From assembly GCA_030148485.1 (NCBI GenBank), contig JASBTJ010000033.1, positions 30,313-94,312 on the forward strand: a stretch of DNA of 64,000 bases, in the 5' to 3' direction. Origin of the DNA: Gammaproteobacteria bacterium. GTDB lineage: Bacteria > Pseudomonadota > Gammaproteobacteria > Chromatiales > Chromatiaceae. Under the pieces are notes generated by a model. That model did not search any database, had not been told where the DNA came from, and saw only the letters and a list, made by a program, of their open reading frames with translations. Both the position numbers and the translations under genes were made by a program. Positions 27,011 to 35,323 of the stretch are shown here, one piece after another (within the stretch, counting starts at the first letter, position 1; the number at the start of each line of letters is the position of its first letter).

Positions 27011-28438
27011 TCAGCGCCCCGATCCCCGAAGAATATTTGCCCACCTTCGCACGGGCTTTATCAGACGCACCAAAAACCCTTTGCGCACGAAATCCAGCTC
27101 GCGTTCGAGCGATGCAATATGAGCCTGGAGTCGCTCAATTTCCACATTCTTAATTCCCAGCTGGTCATCGCCCTGTTCTATCAATCGCGCCATATCGGCG
27201 AGCTCGATAATTTTTTCCGCCTTGAAAGAGACCAACTCATTAATATCTTTATCTTTTTCAGCGGCGCTCAACTCAGCATGGGTAGCACGCATATGAGCTT
27301 GCTCTACTTCGAGCCTGCACTGAGCCAACGTACTTTCTACCTGCGACACGACACCACGCACGCGATCCAGCTCCTGCCGTAGCTGCTCGCCCTCTGCGTT
27401 ACGAGCTTCAATATCACGCTTAAGTAGCATACGCTCAGTATCACGTTTACCCAATTCGACGCCGACAGCATCAAGCTTTGATTGCAGCTGGGCGACCTGC
27501 GCGTTAAGAGAACTGCTCCTCCTGCTTGCCACATCAACTACCTGAGAGAATATTGGAGCCGCCGCATCGAAATCCGCGAGGATACCATCCAGCGTTTTGT
27601 AGTCAGCTTTCGCCTCACCACTGACAGCCCATCGCTCTAAAATGGAGTAAGCATCACGGACCCACTTTGAAAGCGTATGATTATCGGTGACCTTCTCTGG
27701 AAGCTCCGTAAAATGCCTCAAGCCTTTGGATAGAAAATCTTCGACTTGAGCACTCGATCGCTCGTCGAAACGTGGCAACATAATATTTAAATTCTCCTGA
27801 AGCCGCGATATCTGCGCCGGCCAATTTTGAAGAATTTGTTCATAACTAGTAAAGAATCTTGGCTGGCCCCGAGTAGCCGCTTCAGCACTCAGAACATGGC
27901 GCAACCAAAGAAGCAGACCTTCGGCCGGATCCATCCCATCCCGCTTGCTTAGCGATTTCGCCACTTCCAGGGGGTTACGGTGAGTTAATACAGGCATAGG
28001 CCGAAACCCCGCCATTTTGGCGGCCGCGACCCAGAACGGCACCATACGGCAAACCCTAGGGTCTTTAAATATCGAGAGAGGAGCGCCGCCAAACTCCTGA
28101 GTTAAAAGACCACTCGCCTGGCTCAAGAGCGACTGCCCAACTGGTGAAGTGAACCAGTCCGAATTCATCCTTCGCCAGTCCCGCCAGCTTGTCCCCGCGT
28201 CCTTGAGTATGCAGTCGTTGAACTCTTGAGTTGTTTTGCTTTCGAAATAACCCTTACAATTATCTTCACTGGCCGCCATCAAATCCGCCGGGAGAGTGCA
28301 CCCCAAGCGACTCAACACCCCGGCCAGGGCAGATGTACCCGAGCGATGCATTCCGAGAACGAAAATCATGTACCGCTTTAACTCTGGATCGCTTGTGACA
28401 CCGCTTTCTTTATCATTCATGTCGAATTGTATATTCAT
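27011..28438 (-). CDS. Sulfotransferase with long C-terminal coiled coil
   Basis: The N-terminal domain (about residues 20-250) has the PAPS loop FVLGMHRSGTSALAGVLS and a later THRNPLEVAKSLSKRDG segment that fits the 3'-phosphate site, as in bacterial sulfotransferases of polysaccharide loci. From about 300 to 450 the sequence is charged and heptad-like (LQSKLDAVGVELGKRDTE and following), a predicted coiled coil. A basic tail (RLIKPVRRW) ends the protein. The coiled coil may hold the enzyme in an assembly with glycosyltransferases, as seen for other capsule enzymes; that is inference. It is isolated on both sides by non-coding spacers. Confidence 0.8.
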   Translation of the reverse strand: MNIQFDMNDKESGVTSDPELKRYMIFVLGMHRSGTSALAGVLSRLGCTLPADLMAASEDNCKGYFESKTTQEFNDCILKDAGTSWRDWRRMNSDWFTSPVGQSLLSQASGLLTQEFGGAPLSIFKDPRVCRMVPFWVAAAKMAGFRPMPVLTHRNPLEVAKSLSKRDGMDPAEGLLLWLRHVLSAEAATRGQPRFFTSYEQILQNWPAQISRLQENLNIMLPRFDERSSAQVEDFLSKGLRHFTELPEKVTDNHTLSKWVRDAYSILERWAVSGEAKADYKTLDGILADFDAAAPIFSQVVDVASRRSSSLNAQVAQLQSKLDAVGVELGKRDTERMLLKRDIEARNAEGEQLRQELDRVRGVVSQVESTLAQCRLEVEQAHMRATHAELSAAEKDKDINELVSFKAEKIIELADMARLIEQGDDQLGIKNVEIERLQAHIASLERELDFVRKGFLVRLIKPVRRWANILRGSGR

Positions 28439-29585
28439 TTATGGCGCAATCTTAAACTTACAGGCAGTCGCAAGGAATACCAATCAATACTTCACGTATC
28501 GACCATACAACTCACAAAATATGCAGCGGCTTGCCCCCCGGCTCGTTTGCCATAACCCCACAGCGCAGCCCGAAGCGTCCGTAGCCTACCGGCTACAGTA
28601 CAAAGCCAAGGTAGTCTCTACTCACTCCAACAAATCCTCCTCGACTGATCCGCCGCCCACCGGCAGACGGATTCGTTTAACTATCCGCGCATAGTAACGC
28701 CCCCCCTTTCACGTCCAGGCTCAGAATAGCTTTACCTGCGAATGAACTCACATGGGTACTTTTCGGTAACGGCAAATTAGCCTGGCGGTGGAAGAGCAGG
28801 ATCTTGACGCTTACGATATACGCTTTGCCGGGTTACCACAGGAACGGCGCTAGAAATCAAATGGCGACCGCGCCTAATCTTGCGATTCGGGAAGAATAGC
28901 AGCAATGAGGGAGACACCGGTAGAGTGAACGGGATTAGATTTTTCCAACTGTGGACGCACGTCAAACGATGCGGAGACATTCAAGACACTGATTTTCAAA
29001 GTACTTTACTGCCTTTACAGGCGGCCAAGCGGAGTATCGCGGTTGCGCTCGGCGATCGCGTTCCCGCGCTGTTTCAGGCTATCGCCGAGGGTGGCGCGCA
29101 CATCCGACGGTAAAATGCAGTGGTTGTGCCGCGAACGATGACGGGTGTCCCGGGTTGATTCATAAGCTATTCGAACGCGGCGATGCGTAGCTGCGTATGC
29201 CCCCCCCCGCGCATGGGCAGCCCATTACCGGCCCAGAGCTAGTGAACACGTTGAAGAATCAGGACGCCCATGACCAGAACAGACAAATCAAGGCCGGTTA
29301 AGAAGCCGACGGCTGGGATGCTGATGGTAAACGCAAAACGCTACGGCAGAAACTGTAATTCTCGGCCGGGCATCAGTTCCTTGGAAAGACAGGATGCATT
29401 AGCCGAACCGCCGCACCCCCAGCAAGAGTGCGCAGCGCCGTCTGCAAGTCAACGAAAAGACGAAGACCCTGATGAGGTCAGGCAACCGCTAAAGCACCGA
29501 TCGCTATGATGGCGACCTAAAACGTGCGAAATCTCCATTTAACCCTATCAGCCTCAGCGAAGCCGAGCCGACCTGTCGGAAATAT
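28439..29585. other. 1.15-kb gene-poor spacer
   Basis: Short open frames here (up to about 79 codons) have no recognisable product and none has a good ribosome site. The segment around 29147-29162 (TGTCCCGGGTTGATTC) recurs on the opposite strand at 34953-34968 with diverged flanks, suggesting that both spacers hold remains of one decayed element. Any promoter for the divergent genes on either side should lie here, but I could not pick one with confidence. Confidence 0.5.
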
Positions 29586-32500
29586 ATGAAAATGAAACAA
29601 AATATTGCAGTTTGTGTACATGTGTATTATGCAGACATGTGGAATTATATAATGGAATACATAAAAAATATTCCAGGTAGCGCAGACTATTATATAACCT
29701 GTCACGATGCAATTTATCCGCTAATTTCCGAACGGGCAGCCAGAGACCTGGTTGGAGCGGAAGTTCTCATCGCCCCGAACACCGGGATGGATGCACTGCC
29801 TTTTCTTATTGCCGCACGAGAGAAACAGCTATTTCGCTATAAAGCAGTGCTTAAGTTACATACAAAAAATCAAAAGTCAGAACTCCGCACTAACCAAGGC
29901 AGGATCATGCTAGATGGTCTGTGCGGCAGCACTACGCTTGTTGAGAATATCGTGGAGGTTTTTCGGCAAGATCCGGATGCAGGAATGGTTGGAACAGCGT
30001 TCCAGCTGCGTTCAGCCAACGCTCTGATGTATGGCAACCGTGATCGGATGAGATCGCTTTTATCATCTTTGAGAATCGATATTACCGACTGGCCATTCTT
30101 TACCGGAACGATGTTCTGGATCGCTGGGCGGATGTTGCGAGATATTGTAGAGATAACTCCACAGCTTCTAGACGAAGCGCTTGGCGAAGAAGCGAGCAGC
30201 ACAGGAGCAGACGGCGCTCTCGCACATACGATTGAACGGGCTTTCGGGGCATTGATAAAGTCAATGGCAGCTAATCTCTATGTCACGGAGAAAAAGGGTG
30301 CTGACAGTCCAGATTTCCTTGTTTTGCCTCTCCGCCAGCACGGACCAGCAAATCACTGGCGCTTTCTGGAACTCGGGAGCACGGACCTGGCAAAAAGGCA
30401 TATTGAAGCGAAACACTGGTGCCAGCTAATTATGAAATCTGAATATTTTGACAAAGACTACTACCGTAAAGAGGCTAGTCCCTACGCGGTTCCGGGCATG
30501 GACGATGTGTATCATTTTGTGCTTTATGGTGATCTATTCGAGCTAAACCCTAGCCGCACGTTCAGCACCACTTACTATCAGATTCTGCGTCGCGATGTAG
30601 TACGTGAGAGTATGTGCTCCTTGGCCCACTACCTCCAGTCAGGTCGCCATGAAAATTCCTCAGCCAACCCAAGCCGAGAAGAATGGGAGGAACTATCAAA
30701 AAGGCATCTCTTGTTCGACGCTGAATGGTACCAGGCGAGATATTCCGATGTTACGTGTTCGGGGATAGAACCGGAACGCCACTACCGACTGATAGGCCAA
30801 TGGCTGGGACGCATACCAAGTCCGAAATTCCGACTGTCTGAGATTCCTGTGATCGACAGCGAGGAAATAACCCCTGTGCGAGCTTTCGAGAGATTTTTCA
30901 AAAAACACTATCTGGAGGAAAGCCTTCTTTATGGCGTACTAAAAAGAGCTACCCATAATGGCGATTACAACATCATACCCAGTCTCGCAAAGCGTATTGT
31001 ATGTAAATTTGGAACCAGCCGAGCTCTCAATGAGGCCCTTGCCACAAGCTATACCCTGGATGGGCAATGGAATGATGCCGAGAAAAAATGGCTTGAGTTC
31101 TGGCGAGAAGCAACGCGGGCAGAAGATTCTTCCCGCCATGGAGCTTCTGTTTTGCACTTCGATCGCCCCTCGAAGCCACTTCCCGCATTCGAAAGTATTG
31201 AGATCGCAAATATTTACGCGCAGAAAATAGATGAGGGTAACCACGGCAATACCGCTCCGCGGGCACGCGTATGCATCTACACTTCGCTTTTTGGAAGTAT
31301 CGACGACCTAATCCCGGTGATCGAGCCTGCGGAAGGAGTAGATTACATCTGTTTTACCGATTACGAACGTAATGCAAAGGGGTGGCAGCAAATCATCGTA
31401 GATCAGCCAGATCAGCCGAGCGATAACCTAAATGCAAAAATATTTAAAATCCTACCACACAAATTTCTTAGTAATTACGAGTATTCCCTATTTGTCGATG
31501 CGAACACCGTGTTCTTGGGCCGAACCAAGCAGCTACTAGATATCTGTCGGTACGGTGGTGATTTTGTTATGTGGCAACATCCATTTCGCGACGACGTCTA
31601 TACTGAGGTTTGCGCCGTCATTGCCCACCGACGCCACAGTCCGGCTAACATAATCAAGCAACTGCAACACTATTCGAAATCAGGATTACCGCGAAATACA
31701 GCCATGTTCGAGGCGTCCTTCATCTGGCGCCGTCATAATGATCCATGCGTATCCACTCTAATGGAGGAATGGTGGCAGCATATCTGCAAATTTTCCAGCC
31801 GCGACCAAATCTCACTAGCTTACTTGGTCTGGAAGAACGAGACGCGTCCAACACTAATGCCGCGAGAGTTAGGGACTTCGCGCGATAACGTCTTTTTCTT
31901 CAAGACCAACCACCGTAACGGCGCAACACGCAAAGCGGAAGAGAGCAACCCGCTTCGGACCGCCTCGACTCAACATAGTAAAGCGCGCAACATCACATTC
32001 TTATACCATGAAAAATATGCCAGCTCGGGGTCGACAGTTTTACGCGGCCAACAGCTCTCAAGGTTAATTGCTAGACACTACGAGGGTGACCGCGCAGTGA
32101 GGTACATCAACGAGCCGATTGGTATTCGTAACGAGATAATCATCCTTACCAAGGGCTATCTAAAGATGACTACGCCGGACCAACTTCACGCACTTCGTCG
32201 GCACAACATACTTATTGCCGACTTCGTGGACGAACCGCCAAGGCAGGAATTGATCGGCCATCTCGACATGCTGATGGCTTCGTCACTCTGTGGCTACAAA
32301 GAATACTTGATGTCCTTCTCTGATGTCCCCTCGTTCCATGTCACGCACCACGTGGACACTCGTATTCCGCGCTGCGAAGAGGCGGCAACGAATACCTTTC
32401 GAGCCGGATATTTCGGTGAAATCGTTAACACCATTCGGTGTGAGGAGATCGATAAACTGGTCGAGTTCAATCTCGTTGACACGAGCAAGCAAACCAGTGC

Positions 32501-32849
32501 CTGGATAGACGAACTAGTTCATTACAACTTTCACTACGCGTTCCGGAACACACGGAGCATAGACGGTGCGAAACCCTTCTTAAAGGGCTTCGTTGCTGCA
32601 CATTGCGGCTCAAACATGATTATTCAAAAGTCCGCGGGTGATGCATCCTTTTATCTCGGAACAGACTATCCTTACTTGGTGGAAAATGACGCAAACCACC
32701 AACAGATCGTAGAAACTTTGGAATATGCCCGCGACACAATCGGTGGACGCGAATGGCGCTATGGGAGAGAAATCATGCGTGAAGTGCAGGCCCGATCTTC
32801 TTTGGAATACGTGACAAATGAATTCGACGCCATGATTAAAGTTCTATGA
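29586..32849 (+). CDS. Multidomain RgpF-like / DUF616-like glycan-assembly protein
   Basis: The 1087-residue protein is the only plus-strand gene of the central block. Residues 1-250 resemble the rhamnan-synthesis RgpF family (start IAVCVHVYYADMWNYI, then LKLHTKNQKS and MVGTAFQL). A helical middle (about 280-520) contains repeats of the type ..FDKDYYRKEASPY. Residues 555-770 resemble the DUF616/TOD1 glycosyltransferase-like family (VCIYTSLFGSIDDL, YICFTDY, YSLFVDANTVF). The last 280 residues look like a GT-B type domain (ITFLYHEKYASSGSTVLRG). So it may add more than one sugar. The ATG at 29586 follows a weak ribosome site. Family calls are by eye. Confidence 0.72.
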   Translation: MKMKQNIAVCVHVYYADMWNYIMEYIKNIPGSADYYITCHDAIYPLISERAARDLVGAEVLIAPNTGMDALPFLIAAREKQLFRYKAVLKLHTKNQKSELRTNQGRIMLDGLCGSTTLVENIVEVFRQDPDAGMVGTAFQLRSANALMYGNRDRMRSLLSSLRIDITDWPFFTGTMFWIAGRMLRDIVEITPQLLDEALGEEASSTGADGALAHTIERAFGALIKSMAANLYVTEKKGADSPDFLVLPLRQHGPANHWRFLELGSTDLAKRHIEAKHWCQLIMKSEYFDKDYYRKEASPYAVPGMDDVYHFVLYGDLFELNPSRTFSTTYYQILRRDVVRESMCSLAHYLQSGRHENSSANPSREEWEELSKRHLLFDAEWYQARYSDVTCSGIEPERHYRLIGQWLGRIPSPKFRLSEIPVIDSEEITPVRAFERFFKKHYLEESLLYGVLKRATHNGDYNIIPSLAKRIVCKFGTSRALNEALATSYTLDGQWNDAEKKWLEFWREATRAEDSSRHGASVLHFDRPSKPLPAFESIEIANIYAQKIDEGNHGNTAPRARVCIYTSLFGSIDDLIPVIEPAEGVDYICFTDYERNAKGWQQIIVDQPDQPSDNLNAKIFKILPHKFLSNYEYSLFVDANTVFLGRTKQLLDICRYGGDFVMWQHPFRDDVYTEVCAVIAHRRHSPANIIKQLQHYSKSGLPRNTAMFEASFIWRRHNDPCVSTLMEEWWQHICKFSSRDQISLAYLVWKNETRPTLMPRELGTSRDNVFFFKTNHRNGATRKAEESNPLRTASTQHSKARNITFLYHEKYASSGSTVLRGQQLSRLIARHYEGDRAVRYINEPIGIRNEIIILTKGYLKMTTPDQLHALRRHNILIADFVDEPPRQELIGHLDMLMASSLCGYKEYLMSFSDVPSFHVTHHVDTRIPRCEEAATNTFRAGYFGEIVNTIRCEEIDKLVEFNLVDTSKQTSAWIDELVHYNFHYAFRNTRSIDGAKPFLKGFVAAHCGSNMIIQKSAGDASFYLGTDYPYLVENDANHQQIVETLEYARDTIGGREWRYGREIMREVQARSSLEYVTNEFDAMIKVL

Positions 32850-32915
32850 TTACGACTTCTCGCGCTTCATATGTCAGGCGCTGTGGACGACCCCGACGGC
32901 GAAGGGAAAACCGCT

Positions 32916-34535
32916 TTAGCCGTCAGACTGTTGTGCTATATGCCAAGATTCCGGCACCTCGGATGGGAAAGCCTGCCTGACAGCATCATACTCGGGTCTC
33001 AGTAGCTTCAAGAACGCGTCGAAAATGTCTGGCGGAATGTCGGCTGACCGGCCTTCATTGACCTTCTTGGTGTCCGAGCCAGGGTGATGTCGGATATTTA
33101 AAAAATCACAAATCTTATCTCGAGTTTCTCGGGTAAACATCGCCTCATAGAACAGAATAAGAATGTCCTCTTTTGGGGCAACCGCACGAAGCTTATCCAA
33201 CGTTTCCCTGTAACCGGCTCGGGTAAGCATAGGGTGGCTGCCATTTCGAATGATGTCTTCAGACAACGTACAGCAGCAACGTTCGAAATCTCCACCCATC
33301 TGCTTCGCGCGCATGCGCACCGCCGACCACAGACGGTCAACCGGATCTCTCATCACGAAGACGAATTTGACTGAAGGAGCAAGTGCATACATTTCAGCAA
33401 GTAGTTTCTCAGACAGAGCACAATAGGAGGGCGTGATGTCTCCGATGACCCTCTGAGTGCCGAGTCTCTTAGTCAGGTAGCTGCGATATTCTTCGTGAGT
33501 ACCCGCCCCGTTTTTATAAATCTGAATATTTGCTAAGGCCTTCTCCACCTTCTTGATCTCTGGAGCTATATTCAAGCTCGGTGTGCTCTGCAATTCCGAT
33601 ACGCAATCCGCTAGCGTGCGTATCTTCGCATTCAGGTGATGACGTTCGGAGCGAGACGTCAGAACGTCGAAGTAGTGCACCTCCTTTTGTGGGCTAAAAT
33701 GCACCTCAGGATGAGCGGACAGATAGTCGTATAACCACGACGTACCGGCCTTCATGGCGCCGACGCCGAGCAGCAGGGTGGCTCCTTTCGGCCATGTCTC
33801 AGCCCAAATGACCCGAGACTTCAAATCGGTCTTCACACGCGCAGCACTCCTCTCTTCTACAGCGGAGTCATAAGCGTCTATTGCGCCAGCATAGATGCTC
33901 GGCCTTGGAAGACTAGTCCTGTTTCGGAACCACTGGATGCCTTCCTTGACCACGCGGGCGGGATTTCCACCTATTACGCAATGGCTGACTGGAAAGCTAC
34001 GGGTGACGACACTTCGGGCTGCGACGATACACTCATCCGCGATCGCTGCCCGTTTGGAAAGATAAACTCCCTCGCCAACCCAAACCTTACTCCCAATGGT
34101 GACCGCCCCATTTCCATCGGAGTACTCTCCAGACTCTTTATCAAAGATCAGATGCGGATTGTCACCAAAGTGAAGAGTAACATTTCTGGATAACATACAC
34201 TGTTCGCCAATATGAACCTGCGCAAAATTTGTAAATACCTCAAAAACCCCACCCGGCTCGATCGAGAAGTTCTTGCCTATCCGAATGTTTACGCCATGCA
34301 CTGGCTGGTGAGAACCAATTACTAAACTGAAGTCTTTTAGTATGCACTTTTCTATTTCTATGTTATTTCCGTCACCTCGGATGCGAATATTGACCTTGGC
34401 CGTGGCGTCGGCATTTTCCACCCTGATAGTGTTGTTTCGGCCGCTTATGTTAACGCGAAAACCACCTCCATTTGCAATTCGCACCACATTCCCATTCTGG
34501 TCGGTATTTTCCTGTTCGGTCGGGATAGCGCACAT
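32916..34535 (-). CDS. Hexapeptide acyltransferase fused to a sulfotransferase
   Basis: In this 539-residue chain, residues about 15-200 form a left-handed beta-helix of hexapeptide repeats ending in the acetyltransferase-type VTIGSKVWVGEGVYLSK and CVIGGNPARVVKEG. Residues about 235-530 form a sulfotransferase, with PAPS loop LLLGVGAMKAGTSWLYDYL and 3'-phosphate site FVFVMRDPVDRLWSAVRMR. The predicted product both O- or N-acetylates and sulfates a glycan. It is first in the sugar block after the kps export genes on the minus strand and lies downstream of the ops-like element at 35155. It is convergent with the preceding plus-strand gene (66-base gap, no clear terminator). Confidence 0.82.
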   Translation of the reverse strand: MCAIPTEQENTDQNGNVVRIANGGGFRVNISGRNNTIRVENADATAKVNIRIRGDGNNIEIEKCILKDFSLVIGSHQPVHGVNIRIGKNFSIEPGGVFEVFTNFAQVHIGEQCMLSRNVTLHFGDNPHLIFDKESGEYSDGNGAVTIGSKVWVGEGVYLSKRAAIADECIVAARSVVTRSFPVSHCVIGGNPARVVKEGIQWFRNRTSLPRPSIYAGAIDAYDSAVEERSAARVKTDLKSRVIWAETWPKGATLLLGVGAMKAGTSWLYDYLSAHPEVHFSPQKEVHYFDVLTSRSERHHLNAKIRTLADCVSELQSTPSLNIAPEIKKVEKALANIQIYKNGAGTHEEYRSYLTKRLGTQRVIGDITPSYCALSEKLLAEMYALAPSVKFVFVMRDPVDRLWSAVRMRAKQMGGDFERCCCTLSEDIIRNGSHPMLTRAGYRETLDKLRAVAPKEDILILFYEAMFTRETRDKICDFLNIRHHPGSDTKKVNEGRSADIPPDIFDAFLKLLRPEYDAVRQAFPSEVPESWHIAQQSDG

Positions 34536-35323
34536 AGTTTTCTGTATCCACCTTTAACAAAGCACAACTTAACAATGTGGCAGCCAAAATGGGTACTACA
34601 CACATCTAATGCCGCCATAGTGGTCGGCGTTTTGTAGGCACCTCACCTCAGCGTGATCTTTATCTTTTCGTCACTCTGCATATCGCGCGGCACCCCGCGC
34701 TTGGGGAGCTTCGGCTCGCGCCTCGTGTCTTACCAGTGGACTGAGGTCCGGACGAGAAGTCCGGCCTCTGCCACTTCATGTTCGGCTTGCCACCCCAGTC
34801 GTCAGACCTAGTTGTCTGTCTTGGCCCGCTTATTGTGATCCTGTGTGTTCAGTTTCTTCGGCAGATTTACTCGCCAGACATCAAGAATTAGCTACCCCTG
34901 AGAGGAAAACCCAGCACGCACAGCTATGCTGTGAAAGCGCTGCAATGGCTTGCGAATCAACCCGGGACACACCTGTTTTTCGAGGAATAAACCAAATTTA
35001 GCAAGCGGACACGGAGCGCCGGGTGACAGGCCGAGGAACCACGGGAGAAGCGGCCAGTCGCTTCCACGATATTTCGTCTGACCGGCTCAAGTGTAGCGCA
35101 GCGTCTGCAAAATCCGGTTCTTGACCAGCACCCTCGAGTGGAGTGGTTTGTGTCCGCTACCGCCAGAATCCAATCGCGTCCGTCTACCCCTGTCCCGCTC
35201 ATTACGGCTATTGTGCCTGAATCGGCAGACTATGCGAGACCAGCATCACGCTTGAACGATCCGCCCGGGATGGCGCAAGGGCCCACCCGATACTGGTCAG
35301 GACGACTACTTATTCCGCAGCCG
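34536..35323. other. 790-base spacer between kpsD and the sugar block
   Basis: No gene is recognised; open frames here lack ribosome sites and family resemblance. It holds the ops-like core at 35155-35164, a perfect 15-base hairpin at 34919-34933 (CACAGC-TAT-GCTGTG), a GC-rich hairpin near 34749-34765, and the 34953-34968 segment shared with the 29.1-kb spacer. A long untranslated leader for the sugar operon would explain its size. Confidence 0.5.
35155..35164 (-). promoter_or_regulatory. ops element core (RfaH recruitment) upstream of capsule sugar genes
   Basis: The minus strand reads GGCGGTAGCG, an exact match to the 10-base ops core of JUMPstart sequences. It lies in a non-coding leader about 620 bases before the first sugar-block gene and is oriented with those genes. 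The rest of the 39-base JUMPstart is not conserved here. In enterobacteria ops pauses RNA polymerase so RfaH can load and suppress termination across long capsule or LPS operons. rfaH itself is not in the window. Confidence 0.5.

Noticed and set aside
28880..29509. Small plus-strand frames of 77 and 79 codons in the 1.15-kb spacer
   Set aside because: They have no recognisable product, atypical composition and no good start signals.
34957..35202. 81-codon minus-strand frame in the kpsD spacer
   Set aside because: It has no ribosome site or family resemblance and overlaps the ops element and shared repeat.
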